From the NCBI RefSeq assembly GCF_000559025.1, contig NZ_JAAN01000035.1, positions 1 to 64,000 on the forward strand: a stretch of 64,000 nt of DNA. Reading direction: 5' to 3'. The notes beneath the pieces were generated by a model. It saw nothing but the letters and a program-made list of their open reading frames with translations, was not told the origin of the DNA and searched no databases. Source of the stretch: Luteimonas huabeiensis HB2. GTDB lineage: Bacteria; Pseudomonadota; Gammaproteobacteria; Xanthomonadales; Xanthomonadaceae. Below, piece after piece: positions 9,621-20,703 of the stretch. Position numbers and translations under genes: made by a program. Each line of letters starts with the position of its first letter. Positions within the stretch are counted from its first letter, which is position 1.

Positions 9621-10592
9621 TCAGCCCCGCGGGTGGTGCCGCGCATGCAGGCGCTTGAGCTGCTCGCGCGCGACCAGGGTGTAGATCTGCGTGGTCGACA
9701 GCGAGCTGTGTCCGAGCAGCATCTGCAGCGCACGCAGGTCGGCGCCGTGGTTGAGCAGGTGGGTGGCGAAGCTGTGGCGCAGGCCATGCGGGCTGACCCG
9801 CGCCGGATCGAGGCCGGCGATCGCCGCGCAGCGCTTCACCGTGGCCCAGAACGCCTGCCGCGACAGCGCGACGCGGCCGGCGCCGAGGAACAGCGGCTCG
9901 GTACCGGCGACCTGCGCGCCACCACGGCCGGCCAGCAGCGGCCGGGCTTCGGCCAGGTAGCGCTGCAGCCAGTGCTGCGCCTCCTCGCCCAGCGGCACCA
10001 GGCGCTCGCGGCTGCCCTTGCCGGTCACCCGCAGCGCGCCCTGGCGCAGGTTGACGCCGTTGGCCGCCAGGCCCACCAGCTCGCTCACGCGCAGCCCGCA
10101 GGCGTACATCAGTTCCAGCATGGCGCGATCGCGCAGGCCCTCCGGCGTGGACAGGTCGGGCGCCGACAGCAATGCCTCGACCTGCCGCTCGGTCAGCGCC
10201 TTGGGCAGCGGACGGCCTTGCTTCGGCGCTTCCAGCAGCGCGGTCGGGTCGTCGGCCCGGGCGCCGCGCGCGGCCTGGTACCGGTAGAACGCGCGCAACG
10301 CCGACAGCAGGCGCGCATTGCTGCGCGCGGTATAGCCCTGGCGCGCGCGCCAGGCCAGGTAATCGAGCAGATCGGCGCGCGTCGCCCCGCCCACGCCACC
10401 GGCGCGGCCATCGAGCCAGCGCGCGAGCAGGACGAGATCGCGGCGATAGCTGTCCAGCGTCTGCCGCGCCAGCCCGCGCTCGGCCCAGGCGGCGTCGAGC
10501 CAGGCGTCGATGGCGGCCTCGTCCTCGCCGCGCAGCGGCGGCAGGGCCATCGAAGCGGCGCGGCGATCGGCGGGCGTGGCGAGCATGCGCAC
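9621..10592 (-). CDS. xerD: tyrosine recombinase XerD
   Basis: Site-specific recombinase that works with XerC at dif to resolve chromosome dimers. It has 323 residues with an N-terminal SAM-like core-binding domain (about 25-110) and a C-terminal catalytic domain. Catalytic residues are visible: Arg in ACGLRVSEL, HxxR in [14 protein letters not shown], His in [14 protein letters not shown], and the nucleophilic Tyr in that last motif. A second start ([10 protein letters not shown]) lies 14 codons further in and is equally plausible. The downstream neighbour is dsbC. Confidence 0.95.
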   Translation of the reverse strand: MRMLATPADRRAASMALPPLRGEDEAAIDAWLDAAWAERGLARQTLDSYRRDLVLLARWLDGRAGGVGGATRADLLDYLAWRARQGYTARSNARLLSALRAFYRYQAARGARADDPTALLEAPKQGRPLPKALTERQVEALLSAPDLSTPEGLRDRAMLELMYACGLRVSELVGLAANGVNLRQGALRVTGKGSRERLVPLGEEAQHWLQRYLAEARPLLAGRGGAQVAGTEPLFLGAGRVALSRQAFWATVKRCAAIAGLDPARVSPHGLRHSFATHLLNHGADLRALQMLLGHSSLSTTQIYTLVAREQLKRLHARHHPRG

Positions 10593-10658
10593 AGCGTAGG
10601 CGCTCGGCCGCGCGCACGACAGCCCGGGCGCGCGGCGGGGCCGTTATCCTTGGCGGCG

Positions 10659-11183
10659 ATGACCGCGACCGCCGACCGCTCCGCCCCACCCGCACGCCCG
10701 CGCCCGTGGATCGGCTGGCGCCTGGCGGCGCTGTTCTACGACCTGTGGCCGGCGGTGGCGCTGTGGTTCGTGCTGGGATTCGTCTTCGCGCTGGGCTACA
10801 CCTTCCTCGGCCACCACGACCCGCACGAGAACATCGCGCCGTTCAGCGGCCTGCAGTGGCTGCTCTGGGCCTGCTGCTGGATCGTGACCGGCCTCTACGC
10901 CACGGCCAGCTGGCGCCGGGGCGGCCAGACCCTGGGCATGCGCCCCTGGCGGCTGCGCGCGGTCGCCGCCGACGGCGACGCGGTCGGCGCGCGCGCGGCC
11001 TGGGTGCGCTACGCCGTGGGCACGGTCTCCCTGCTGGCCGGCGGGCTCGGCTTCTGGTGGGCCTGGTTCGACCGCGACCGGCTGACCTGGCACGACCGCG
11101 CCAGCGGCACCCGGATCGTGCGGGAGCCGAGGTCAGGGGTCAGGGGTCAGGGAAAAGCTGAAGGCACGCGCGCGTCGCGATGA
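10659..11183 (+). CDS. RDD family integral membrane protein
   Basis: A 174-residue membrane protein of unknown transport or structural role. Its RDD-domain features are [16 protein letters not shown] at the N-terminus, then a second hydrophobic span ([18 protein letters not shown]), the conserved [13 protein letters not shown] loop and a third span before [15 protein letters not shown]. The last 17 residues (starting RSGVRGQGK) are not part of the family. They are read from a repeat element lying between this gene and valS. The start is placed at the ATG before [13 protein letters not shown]. The gene is divergent from xerD. Confidence 0.85.
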   Translation: MTATADRSAPPARPRPWIGWRLAALFYDLWPAVALWFVLGFVFALGYTFLGHHDPHENIAPFSGLQWLLWACCWIVTGLYATASWRRGGQTLGMRPWRLRAVAADGDAVGARAAWVRYAVGTVSLLAGGLGFWWAWFDRDRLTWHDRASGTRIVREPRSGVRGQGKAEGTRASR

Positions 11184-11245
11184 GCCTTAGCCTTTAGCCG
11201 CTTTTCCCTGGCCTCTGGCCTCTGGCCTCTGGCCCCCGCCCCCCG
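11129..11245. repeat. inverted repeat element between the RDD gene and valS
   Basis: GGTCAGGGGTCAGGGGTCAG on the left and, after a short centre, an inverted GGCCTCTGGCCTCTGGCCTC-type run on the right, joined by GGGAAAAGC and GCTTTTCCC arms. The element fills the gap between two converging genes and contributes the last codons of the RDD gene. It probably forms a long hairpin in both transcripts. Confidence 0.7.
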
Positions 11246-11249
11246 ACCC

Positions 11250-14021
11250 TCACAGCCTGCCCCGCTGCGCGGCCAGGCCCTCGCGCTGCGCGGTCCAGTC
11301 GGCCAAGCGCGCGCGCTCCTGCTCCACCACCGCGGCGGGTGCGTTGGCGACGAAGGTGGCGTTGCCGAGCTTGGCGTTGCACTTGGCGATCTCGGCATCC
11401 ACGCGCTTGAGTTCCTTGTCCAGCCGCGCGCGCTCCGCGTCCAGATCGACCAGGCCCTCCAGCGGCACGAACAGGCGCAGCTCGCCGACCACGGCGGCGG
11501 CCGAGGGCGGCGGATCGCCGGCGAGCTCGCGGATGCCCGACAGGCGCAGCAGGAACGCGAGCTGCGAGGCGAAGCGCGCGATGCGCGCGGCGTCCTGGGC
11601 GGCGGCGCCCTGCACCAGCAGCTCCACCTGCCGCGCGGGCGACACGCCCAGCTCGCTGCGGACCCGGCGCACCGCCGAGACCATCTGCCGCAGCCATTCC
11701 ACGTCCGCCTCGGCGGCGGCGAAACCGGCGACGTCGATGTCGCCCGCCTGCGGGTAGCGCTGCAGCGAGATGGTCTGCGCGTCCACGCCCAGCCGCGGCG
11801 CGACGTGCCCCCACAGTTCCTCTGTGACGAAGGGCACCAGCGGGTGCAGTAGCCGCAGCAGCGCCTCCAGCACGTACAGCAGGGTGTGGCGGGTGCTCTC
11901 GGCCGCGGCCGCGTCCTCGCCGTTGAGGGCAGGTTTAGCCAGCTCCACGAACCAGTCGCAGAACGCGTTCCAGGCGAACTCGTACAGCCCCTGCGCGAGC
12001 AGGTCGAAGCGGTACGCGGCGAAATGCTCGGCGGCCTCGGCGGCGGCGCGGTCGAGCCGCGCCAGGATCCAGCGCTCGGCGTCGGTGCGCGGCTGCGGCG
12101 CGCCGGCGAAGCGCGCGCCGTCGGTGTTCATCAGCACGAAGCGGGCGGCGTTCCACAGCTTGTTGCAGAAGTTCTTGTAGCCCTCGGCGCGGCCGAGGTC
12201 GAACTTGATGTCGCGCCCGGGACCGGCCAGCGCGGCCATCGTGAAACGCAGCGGGTCGGCGCCGTGCGCGGCGATGCCGTCGGGGAATTCCTTGCGCGTG
12301 GCCTTCTCGATCTTCGGCGCGTCCTTGGGCTTCATCAGCCCGGTGGTGCGCTTGGCGACCAGATCCTCCAGCGCGATGCCGTCGATGATGTCGATCGGAT
12401 CGAGGATGTTGCCCTTCGACTTGGACATCTTCTGCCCGTCCTTGTCGCGGACCAGGCCGGTGATGTAGACGTCGCGGAACGGCACTTCGCCGACCAGCTT
12501 GTCGGTCATCATGATCATCCGGGCGACCCAGAAGAAGATGATGTCGAAGCCGGTCACCAGCACGCTCGAGGGCACGAAGGCGTCGAAGCCGCGCTCGGCC
12601 ATCGCATCGGCATCGGGCCAGCCCATGGTGCTGAACGGCCACAGCGCCGAGGAGAACCAGGTCTCCAGCACGTCCGCATCCTGGCGCAGCTCGCCGCGAT
12701 AGCCGGCCTCGGCCGCGCGCGCGCGCGCCTCGTCGAGGTCGCGGCCCACGTAGACCGAGCCGTCGTCGCCGAACCAGGCCGGGATCCGGTGCCCCCACCA
12801 GAGCTGGCGGCTGATGCACCAGTCCTGGATGTTCTCCAGCCAGTGGCGGTAGGTGCCGAGCCAGTTCGGCGGCACGAAGCGCACGTCGCCGTTCTCGACC
12901 CGCGCCAGCCCGCGCCGCGCCAGCTCGTCCATGCGCACGAACCACTGGTCGGTCAGGTAGGGCTCGATCACCTGGCCGGTGCGGTCGCCGCGCGGCACCT
13001 GCAGCTTGTGCGCCTTCGTCTCGACCAGGAAGCCGCCGGCTTCCAGGTCGGCCAGCACCGCCTGGCGCGCCTCGAAGCGGTCCAGGCCGCGGTAGGCCTC
13101 CGGCACGTCGCCGGTCACCTTCGCCTCGGGGGTGAAGACGTTGATCAGCGGCAGGCCGTGGCGCTGGCCGACCGCGTAGTCGTTGAAATCGTGCGCCGGG
13201 GTCACCTTGACCACGCCGGTGCCGAACTCGCGGTCCACGTAGGCGTCGGCGATCACCGGGATCTCGCGCCCGGTCAGCGGCAGCCTGACCGTCTTGCCGA
13301 CCAGGTGCGCGTAGCGTTCGTCGTCCGGGTGCACCATCACCGCGGTGTCGCCGAGCATGGTCTCCGGGCGCGTGGTCGCCACCACCACCTCGCCGCTGCC
13401 GTCGGCCAGCGGATAGCGGATCGACCACAGGTGGCCGTCCTCTTCCTCGCTGACCACTTCGAGGTCGGAGATCGCGGTCTTCAGCACCGGGTCCCAGTTG
13501 ACCAGGCGCTGGCCGCGGTAGATCAGGCCCTCGTCGTACAGGCGCACGAACGCCTCGGCGACCGCGCGCGAGGGGCCCTCGTCCATGGTGAAGACGCTGC
13601 GGCTCCAGTCCCCGGACGCGCCCAGCCGGCGCATCTGCCGCTCGATGGTGCCGCCGGATTCCGCCTTCCACTCCCACACCTTGGCGACGAAGCCCTCGCG
13701 GCCCAGCGAATCGCGGGTCTCGCCGCGGCCCTCGCGGCCGAGGTTGCGCGCCACCACCATCTCGGTGGCGATGCCGGCGTGGTCGCTGCCGACCTGCCAC
13801 AGGGTGCGGTAGCCGCGCATGCGGTGGTAGCGCACCAGCGCGTCCTGCAGCGTGTGCTGGAACGCATGCCCCATGTGCAGGGTGCCGGTGACGTTGGGCG
13901 GCGGCAGCAGGATGCTGTAGGCCGGCCCGTCGCCCTGCGGGGCGAACACGCCCGACGCCTCCCAGCGCGCGTACAGCCGGGACTCGAAGGACTGGGGGTC
14001 GTAGCTGGGGGCGAGGGTCAT
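11250..14021 (-). CDS. valS: valine--tRNA ligase
   Basis: Class I aminoacyl-tRNA synthetase that charges tRNA-Val; 923 residues, the usual length. The HIGH motif appears as HMGH (49-52) in [14 protein letters not shown] and the KMSKS motif as [10 protein letters not shown]. The connecting CP1 editing domain lies between them ([18 protein letters not shown]). The C-terminus ends in the Val-arm coiled coil ([20 protein letters not shown]...). The start ATG follows directly from the family N-terminus ([20 protein letters not shown]). holC lies upstream on the same strand, as in many gammaproteobacteria where holC and valS are adjacent. Confidence 0.98.
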   Translation of the reverse strand: MTLAPSYDPQSFESRLYARWEASGVFAPQGDGPAYSILLPPPNVTGTLHMGHAFQHTLQDALVRYHRMRGYRTLWQVGSDHAGIATEMVVARNLGREGRGETRDSLGREGFVAKVWEWKAESGGTIERQMRRLGASGDWSRSVFTMDEGPSRAVAEAFVRLYDEGLIYRGQRLVNWDPVLKTAISDLEVVSEEEDGHLWSIRYPLADGSGEVVVATTRPETMLGDTAVMVHPDDERYAHLVGKTVRLPLTGREIPVIADAYVDREFGTGVVKVTPAHDFNDYAVGQRHGLPLINVFTPEAKVTGDVPEAYRGLDRFEARQAVLADLEAGGFLVETKAHKLQVPRGDRTGQVIEPYLTDQWFVRMDELARRGLARVENGDVRFVPPNWLGTYRHWLENIQDWCISRQLWWGHRIPAWFGDDGSVYVGRDLDEARARAAEAGYRGELRQDADVLETWFSSALWPFSTMGWPDADAMAERGFDAFVPSSVLVTGFDIIFFWVARMIMMTDKLVGEVPFRDVYITGLVRDKDGQKMSKSKGNILDPIDIIDGIALEDLVAKRTTGLMKPKDAPKIEKATRKEFPDGIAAHGADPLRFTMAALAGPGRDIKFDLGRAEGYKNFCNKLWNAARFVLMNTDGARFAGAPQPRTDAERWILARLDRAAAEAAEHFAAYRFDLLAQGLYEFAWNAFCDWFVELAKPALNGEDAAAAESTRHTLLYVLEALLRLLHPLVPFVTEELWGHVAPRLGVDAQTISLQRYPQAGDIDVAGFAAAEADVEWLRQMVSAVRRVRSELGVSPARQVELLVQGAAAQDAARIARFASQLAFLLRLSGIRELAGDPPPSAAAVVGELRLFVPLEGLVDLDAERARLDKELKRVDAEIAKCNAKLGNATFVANAPAAVVEQERARLADWTAQREGLAAQRGRL

Positions 14022-14163
14022 GGGCGGGCGCCGGAGATGGGGGATTCGGGGTTGGGACCGGAGAGCGGGGACCGGAAGCCGCGGAATCCACGGAGGCCGT
14101 TGCGTTCGCCGTACTTCGTTCCGGCGGCCGCCGAATGCCGAGTGCGCTCCCCGCCTTCGACTG

Positions 14164-14586
14164 CTACATATCGTATTTGGTCGGCTCGATGCCGCGCGCC
14201 TTGTAGTGCTTCCAGCGTTCGCGCAGCGGGCCGCGGGCGGATTCGTCGGCGGGCACCACCTCCAGCACGCGCTCGAAGCCGTCCGGCACGGGCGCGTCGC
14301 GCAGGTTGATCACCACCGGCCGCTGCGGCGGATCGAACTCAGGGCTGGCGATCAGCACCGGGCAGGCGTCGTCCTCGTCGTCGGTGCCGGCGATCTGGTG
14401 CGGGATGTAGACCTCGTCGCCCATGTCCCACAGCAGGTCGTCCAGCGCCTCGGCCTGGGCGCGGTCGCGCGCCAGCACCAGCGTCCAGAGGTCGGCGTCG
14501 TAGGCCTTGCGCGCCAGCTCCGCGACCAGCCGCAGCGGCTCGTCGCGAAAGCGCGGCTTGGCGATCAGGTAGAAATCGGCGCGCAT
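14164..14586 (-). CDS. holC: DNA polymerase III subunit chi
   Basis: Clamp-loader accessory subunit that links the psi subunit to SSB. The 140-residue protein has the typical start [11 protein letters not shown] and the [20 protein letters not shown] and [12 protein letters not shown] segments. It lies between pepA and valS on the same strand, matching the pepA-holC-valS order of E. coli. The gap to valS (14022-14163) contains further GGGGATTCGGGG-type repeat sequence. A candidate partner, psi, is encoded at 18954-19211. Confidence 0.94.
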   Translation of the reverse strand: MRADFYLIAKPRFRDEPLRLVAELARKAYDADLWTLVLARDRAQAEALDDLLWDMGDEVYIPHQIAGTDDEDDACPVLIASPEFDPPQRPVVINLRDAPVPDGFERVLEVVPADESARGPLRERWKHYKARGIEPTKYDM

Positions 14587-14601
14587 GGGGAGCCGGGACT
14601 C

Positions 14602-16107
<1,506 letters not shown>

Positions 16108-16275
16108 CGACCAGATTCCATCAGCGGGTGAGGGGCGCGCGGTGCGCTCGGCGCTTTCTTTACAACCATTCCCTACAATGGCCCGCTTGCGGTCGCGGCC
16201 GCGCGGGCCCGAACCTGGGCCGGCACCGCGAAGCGCCGGGAATGGACCCGCTAGTCTAAAGCAACCCGCCGGACG

Positions 16276-17361
16276 ATGCCGAAACTCGATACCTACCTGT
16301 TCCGCGAATTCGCCCAGGCCACCTTCGCGGTGCTGGTGGTGCTGATGGTCGTCAGCCTCGGCGGCGTGTTCGCCGACGTGCTCGGCGACATCGCCCGCGG
16401 CCGGGTCCCCGCCGGCATGATGCTGTCCCAGCTCGGCCTGCAGGTGCTGAACTATCTGCCGCTGGTCCTGCCGCTGGGGCTGATGCTCGGGCTGCTGCTT
16501 TCGGTGGGCCGGCTCTACCGCGATTCCGAGATGCCGGTGCTCACCGCGGCCGGCGTCGGTCCCGGCCGGCTGCTGCGGCCGGTGATGATGCTGATGGTGC
16601 CGGTGGTGGCGTTCGTGGCGCTGTGCTCGCTGTGGCTGGGCCCGTGGGCGCGCGACTACTCGCAGCGGATGATCGAGGCCGGCAACCGCAGCCTGCTGCT
16701 GGCCGGCCTGGAGGCCGGCCGCTTCGTCGAGCTGCCGGGCGGGCGCGGCGTGGTCTACGTGGGCGGGATGTCCGACGACGGCAGCCACATGGCGCGCGTG
16801 TTCGTCTACCAGCAGGACGAGGCGCGCATGGACGTGACCACCGCGGCCACCGGCGTACTGAAGGTCGAGGGCAGCGGCGACCGCTTCCTGGAGCTCGGTG
16901 ACGGCTTCCGCGTGGAGGGACCGCTGCGCGAGGGGCTCGACTTCCGCATGATGCGCTTCGCCAGCAACGAGCTGCAGCTGCCCGATGCCGAGGGCCGGCG
17001 CGACGAAGACGACCCCGAGACCGCGCCCACCCTCGCGCTGCTCGGCGACGACCGGACCGAGGCCCGCGCCGAGCTGCATTTCCGCATCGCGCCCCCGTTG
17101 CTGGCGTTGGCCTTCGGCCTGCTGGCGGTACCGCTGGCGCGCAGCCCGCCGCGGCAGTCGCGCTACGGCCGCACCATGCTCGCCTTCCTCGGCTATTTCG
17201 TCTCGGTGAACCTGGTGCTGCTGGGGCAGGACTGGATCGCCGACGGCAAGCTTTCGCCGGGCCTCGGGCTATGGTGGCTGCTGCTGCCGCTGCTGGCCTT
17301 CGCCATCTGGAGCTACGTGCGCGACGGCCGGCTCGGCCGCCGCAGGAGGGCCGCGCGATGA
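16276..17361 (+). CDS. lptF: LPS export ABC transporter permease LptF
   Basis: Inner-membrane half of the LptB2FG complex, which extracts lipopolysaccharide and feeds it to LptC. The 361-residue protein begins [20 protein letters not shown] and has six predicted membrane spans with a periplasmic beta-jellyroll (about 135-265) between spans 3 and 4. The [13 protein letters not shown] cytoplasmic coupling segment, which contacts LptB, is clear. It overlaps lptG by 4 bp (ATGA), so the two are translationally coupled. The gene is divergent from pepA, a common arrangement in gammaproteobacteria. Confidence 0.96.
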   Translation: MPKLDTYLFREFAQATFAVLVVLMVVSLGGVFADVLGDIARGRVPAGMMLSQLGLQVLNYLPLVLPLGLMLGLLLSVGRLYRDSEMPVLTAAGVGPGRLLRPVMMLMVPVVAFVALCSLWLGPWARDYSQRMIEAGNRSLLLAGLEAGRFVELPGGRGVVYVGGMSDDGSHMARVFVYQQDEARMDVTTAATGVLKVEGSGDRFLELGDGFRVEGPLREGLDFRMMRFASNELQLPDAEGRRDEDDPETAPTLALLGDDRTEARAELHFRIAPPLLALAFGLLAVPLARSPPRQSRYGRTMLAFLGYFVSVNLVLLGQDWIADGKLSPGLGLWWLLLPLLAFAIWSYVRDGRLGRRRRAAR

Positions 17362-18467
17362 GGCTGCTGCCGCGCATCCATACCGTCTACGTGGCGCGCA
17401 CGGTGCTGGTCACGGTGCTGCTGACCTGGGCGGTGCTGGTGGGCGTGGACCTGGTGGTCAGCGGCCTGCTGTCGGAGATCGACAACATCGGCGAGGGCAA
17501 CTACACCGCCGCGACCGCGCTGACCTACGTGCTCTACACCGTGCCTCGGCGCGCCTACATGATGTTCCCCACCGCCGCGGTGATCGGCGCGCTGATGGGC
17601 CTGGGCCAGCTCGCGGCCACCTCGGAACTCACCGCGCTGCGCGCGCTGGGCCTCTCGCGCCGGCGCATCAGCCTGGCCGCCGCGGTGCCGCTGGTGGCGC
17701 TGACCGCGCTGATGATCGTCAACGGCGAGACCCTGGGCCCGTGGGCGCAGCGCGCCGGCGATACCCTGAAGGCCGCGGCCCGCTCCAACGACATGGTGGT
17801 CGCGCGCTACTCGGGCCTGTGGGCGCGCGAAGGCAACACCTTCCTCAACGCCCAGGTCGGCCAGCAGCGCAGCGAGGGCGACCGCCAGTGGCTGGAACTA
17901 GGCGACGTGCGCCTGTTCGAGTTCGACGACGACGGCCGCCTGGTCTCGGTGGCGCGCGCCGAACTGGCCGAGCACACCGGCTCGGGCTGGCTGCTGCGCG
18001 GCGTGCACCGCACCTGGTTCGAGGAGCGCGCGGTCACGCGCACGGAGGCGATGGAGGAGACCTGGGCCTCGCAGCTCGACGCCGCCTCGCTGGCCACCGC
18101 CGGCAACCTGTGGCGGCCGCGCTACCAGACCGCGGCCGACCTCAAGCGCGGCATCGAGTACCGCGAGCGCAACGGCCTCGACGCCGCCGAGTACGAGGAG
18201 CATTACTGGGGCCGCTGGTTCTACCCGTTCAACGTGCTGGCGCTGTGCCTGGCGGCGATCCCGTTCGCCTTCGGCAGCCTGCGCAGCGGCGGCCTGGGCC
18301 GGCGGCTGTTCATCGGCGTGGTGTTCGCGCTGGGCTTCTGGCTGCTGCAGAACCAGTTCGTGCGCCTGGCCGGCGTGTACCGCTTCGATTTCCGCATCGC
18401 CTACCTGATCCCGCCGCTGCTGATGATGGCGATCTCGTTCGCGCTGTTCCGTCGCCGCAGCGGCTAG
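17358..18467 (+). CDS. lptG: LPS export ABC transporter permease LptG
   Basis: Second permease of the LptB2FG exporter, 369 residues. It starts [20 protein letters not shown]. The coupling segment is SELTALRALGLSRRRI, with a large periplasmic domain between about 130 and 280 and three C-terminal spans. Start and lptF stop overlap in ATGA. The gene is followed tail-to-tail by rimI with only 4 bp between the stop codons and no recognisable terminator. Confidence 0.96.
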   Translation: MRLLPRIHTVYVARTVLVTVLLTWAVLVGVDLVVSGLLSEIDNIGEGNYTAATALTYVLYTVPRRAYMMFPTAAVIGALMGLGQLAATSELTALRALGLSRRRISLAAAVPLVALTALMIVNGETLGPWAQRAGDTLKAAARSNDMVVARYSGLWAREGNTFLNAQVGQQRSEGDRQWLELGDVRLFEFDDDGRLVSVARAELAEHTGSGWLLRGVHRTWFEERAVTRTEAMEETWASQLDAASLATAGNLWRPRYQTAADLKRGIEYRERNGLDAAEYEEHYWGRWFYPFNVLALCLAAIPFAFGSLRSGGLGRRLFIGVVFALGFWLLQNQFVRLAGVYRFDFRIAYLIPPLLMMAISFALFRRRSG

Positions 18468-18471
18468 CCGG

Positions 18472-18957
18472 TCAGGTCTCGTCGGGCAGCAGTTCGAGCG
18501 CCATCACGATCGCGTCCTCGCGACCGCCCACGGCCGGGTAGTAGCGCGGGCGGCGACCGATCTCGTTGAAGCCCTCGGCATGGTAGAGCGCGATCGCGCC
18601 GGGATTGGACGGGCGCACCTCGAGGAACACCCGCGCCGCGCCGTGCCCGCGCGCGATGCGCAGCAGCGCACGCAGCAGACGGCGGCCGTGGCCGCGGCCC
18701 TGCGCCGCCGGCGCCACGCAGACGTTGAGCACGTGCGCCTCGTCGGCGGCGACGCTGAGCACGCCGTAGCCGATCACCGCGTCGCCCTCCTGCAGCAGCC
18801 AGGCCGGGTAGCCGGCGCGCAGGCAGTCGCGGAAGATGCCCGCGGTCCAGGGGAACGGATAGGCCTGCCGCTCCACGACCATCACCGCGTCGAGGTCGGC
18901 CTCGCGCATCGGCCGCAGTTGCGGCGCCGCGCCCTCGTCCGCCGCCCGGGCGCTCAT
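18472..18957 (-). CDS. rimI: ribosomal protein S18-alanine N-acetyltransferase
   Basis: GNAT acetyltransferase that acetylates the N-terminal alanine of ribosomal protein S18. The 161-residue protein contains the RimI opening LDAVMVVERQAYPFPWTAGIF, the acetyl-CoA loop VAPAAQGRGHGRRLL and the C-terminal NPGAIALYHAEGFNEIGRRP. The ATG overlaps the stop of the upstream short gene (ATGA), which fixes the start. It is the third gene of a coupled pssA - holD-like - rimI series. Confidence 0.94.
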   Translation of the reverse strand: MSARAADEGAAPQLRPMREADLDAVMVVERQAYPFPWTAGIFRDCLRAGYPAWLLQEGDAVIGYGVLSVAADEAHVLNVCVAPAAQGRGHGRRLLRALLRIARGHGAARVFLEVRPSNPGAIALYHAEGFNEIGRRPRYYPAVGGREDAIVMALELLPDET

Positions 18958-19211
18958 CCGCGGCGGGCCCGCAGCGCGCGCAGGCGCGGCCACAGGGCGC
19001 GCTTGGCGGCCGCGGTGCGCAACTGCGCCGGCGCCGGCCACTCGCCGCACAGGCGCCCGGCCTCGGGATCGTCGGGATCGACGCCGGCGGCGCGCAGCAA
19101 CGCCCGCGACAGCGGGTCGTCGGGCGCCGGCGGCGCTGCCGGACCGGCGCGGCGATAGAGCCGATAGCCCAGCGCCTCGAGCGCGCCGCGCTGGACGCCG
19201 TCCCAGTTCAC
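18954..19211 (-). CDS. holD: probable short DNA polymerase III psi subunit (HolD-like), 85 residues
   Basis: A GTG start overlaps the pssA stop (GTGA), and the stop overlaps the rimI start (ATGA). E. coli holD also sits directly before rimI. From memory of the E. coli psi sequence, three stretches look alike: an N-terminal WDGVQRGALEALGYRLYRR resembling the DnaX-binding WQLQQLGITQWSLRR region, DPLSRALLRAAGVDPDD resembling DPLVSDVLRALTVSPDQ, and LRTAAAKRALWPRLRAL resembling LRANPTARAALWQQI. E. coli psi is 137 residues; here most of the middle is missing. The match is by eye and the assignment is an inference supported mainly by position and these three motifs. Confidence 0.6.
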   Translation of the reverse strand: MNWDGVQRGALEALGYRLYRRAGPAAPPAPDDPLSRALLRAAGVDPDDPEAGRLCGEWPAPAQLRTAAAKRALWPRLRALRARRG

Positions 19212-20032
19212 GCCGCCCTCTGCCGCGCGCGGCGGCGCCAGATCCACTGCGCCGGACCCGACAGCAGATACAGCGCGGAAGCGGCCAGCAGCGTCCGCGG
19301 CGGATCGATCCACAGCGCGATCAGCACCGCCACCGCGATCGGCAGCGCCACGAACGGCACCCGGTCCGAGCGCGGGCCGGTGCCGCTGCCCTTGAAGCTG
19401 GTGTAGCGGATGCGGCTGACCATGGCGAGGCCGGCCACGACCGTCACCGCCAGCGCGGCGTAGCGCAGGTCGGCGCCGCGCAGGCCGAGCTCGTCGCAGG
19501 TCCACACGAAGCTCGCCATCAGCCCGGCCGCGGCCGGACTGGCCAGGCCGATGAACCAGCGCTTGTCGACGACGTCGACCTGGCTGTTGAAGCGCGCCAG
19601 CCGCAGCGCGGCGCAGGCCGCGTACAGGAACGCCGCCAGCCAGCCGATCTTGCCCAGCGTCGGCCCGTCCAGGCGCAGCGCCACCAGCGACCAGTGGTAC
19701 ATCACCAGCGCCGGCGCCATGCCGAAGCTGATCAGGTCGGCGAGCGAGTCGTATTGCACGCCGAACTCGCTCTGGGTGTTGGTGAGCCGGGCCACGCGGC
19801 CGTCAATGCCGTCCAGCACCGCGGCGACGAAGATCGCCACGCAGGCGGCGCCGAAGCGGCCCTGCGAAGCGGCGATGATGGCGAAGAAGCCGGCGAACAG
19901 GCCGCCGGTGGTGAACAGGTTGGGCAGCAGGTAGATGCCGCGCCCGCGCAATCGCGGCGCCGCGGGCGGCGGCGGCGCCCGCCCCGTCGTGCCCTGCTGC
20001 GTATCGTCCCGTTCCGGTGCGTCCCGATCCAT
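19208..20032 (-). CDS. pssA: CDP-diacylglycerol--serine O-phosphatidyltransferase
   Basis: Makes phosphatidylserine, the precursor of phosphatidylethanolamine, in the inner membrane. The 274-residue multi-span protein carries the CDP-alcohol phosphatidyltransferase motif DGIDGRVARL...EFGVQYDSLADLISFG (about residues 74-105), with the aspartates that bind metal and CDP. It is the integral-membrane (Bacillus-type) enzyme, unlike the peripheral E. coli PssA. Several spans follow, and a basic C-terminus ends RRRARQRAA. It heads the coupled group with the holD-like gene and rimI. Confidence 0.93.
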   Translation of the reverse strand: MDRDAPERDDTQQGTTGRAPPPPAAPRLRGRGIYLLPNLFTTGGLFAGFFAIIAASQGRFGAACVAIFVAAVLDGIDGRVARLTNTQSEFGVQYDSLADLISFGMAPALVMYHWSLVALRLDGPTLGKIGWLAAFLYAACAALRLARFNSQVDVVDKRWFIGLASPAAAGLMASFVWTCDELGLRGADLRYAALAVTVVAGLAMVSRIRYTSFKGSGTGPRSDRVPFVALPIAVAVLIALWIDPPRTLLAASALYLLSGPAQWIWRRRARQRAA

Positions 20033-20157
20033 CGCGCGAGTCTAGCAGGCCGCCGCGCGCCGACCGTGCGGCGGCGACGGCCGCGCCGCCGACTTGCGCC
20101 CCCGTCGGCGCGATGCTGCAATCGGCGCACGCCACGGCCCGCCAGGAGAGCTTCGCC

Positions 20158-20565
20158 ATGCGCCACCCGGTCACCGGTTTCGCCCTCGGGCTCGCCCTCG
20201 CGTTGCCGGCCGGCAGCGCCGCGGCGCAGGAGATCTACCAGTGGAAGGACGCCAGCGGCGTCACCCACTATTCCGAAAGCCCGCCCGAGCGCGGCGACTA
20301 CACCCGGCGCCGGATCGCGCAGCCGGCACCCGCGCAGCCCGCGGCGGCGGCCGCCGCGCCCGCGCAGGCCAGGACCGCCGCTGCCGCGCCCGCGGACCCG
20401 CGCGCGGCGCAATGCGAGACCGCGCGCGGCAATATCGAGATCCTGAGCGGCGACGCGCCCGTGCAGCAGGACGACGGCAGCGGCGCGCCGCGCACGCTGA
20501 CCGACGCCGAGCGCGCCGCGCAACTGGAATTCGCGCAGGCCGCCGCGCGCGCCTACTGCGACTGA
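20158..20565 (+). CDS. DUF4124 domain periplasmic protein
   Basis: A 135-residue secreted protein of unknown function. A cleavable signal peptide (ends GSAAAQ) is followed at once by the DUF4124 motif EIYQWKDASGVTHYSESPP. A proline/alanine-rich stretch and a short C-terminal part (AQCETARGNIEIL, ERAAQLEFAQAAARAYCD) follow. The tail is typical of small Lysobacteraceae proteins with this domain. An AGGAG ribosome site precedes the ATG. The gene stands alone between pssA (divergent) and proS. Confidence 0.85.
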   Translation: MRHPVTGFALGLALALPAGSAAAQEIYQWKDASGVTHYSESPPERGDYTRRRIAQPAPAQPAAAAAAPAQARTAAAAPADPRAAQCETARGNIEILSGDAPVQQDDGSGAPRTLTDAERAAQLEFAQAAARAYCD

Positions 20566-20703
20566 GCGCGGGCGGCGTCGGCCGCCGGCGGAAGGTTTTC
20601 GCGCAGAAACTCCGCGTCTTCGCCGCCGGTATCGCCGCTGCGCCGGGATTCGCCCGCGTTCCGGTGGCACAATGCCCGGCTCCGCCGCCACCCGACCGCC
20701 CCG

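Noticed and set aside
16130-16275. A lptF promoter with TTTACA and TACAAT hexamers near 16160-16180.
   Set aside because: The two hexamers are only about 9 bp apart, too close for a sigma-70 promoter.
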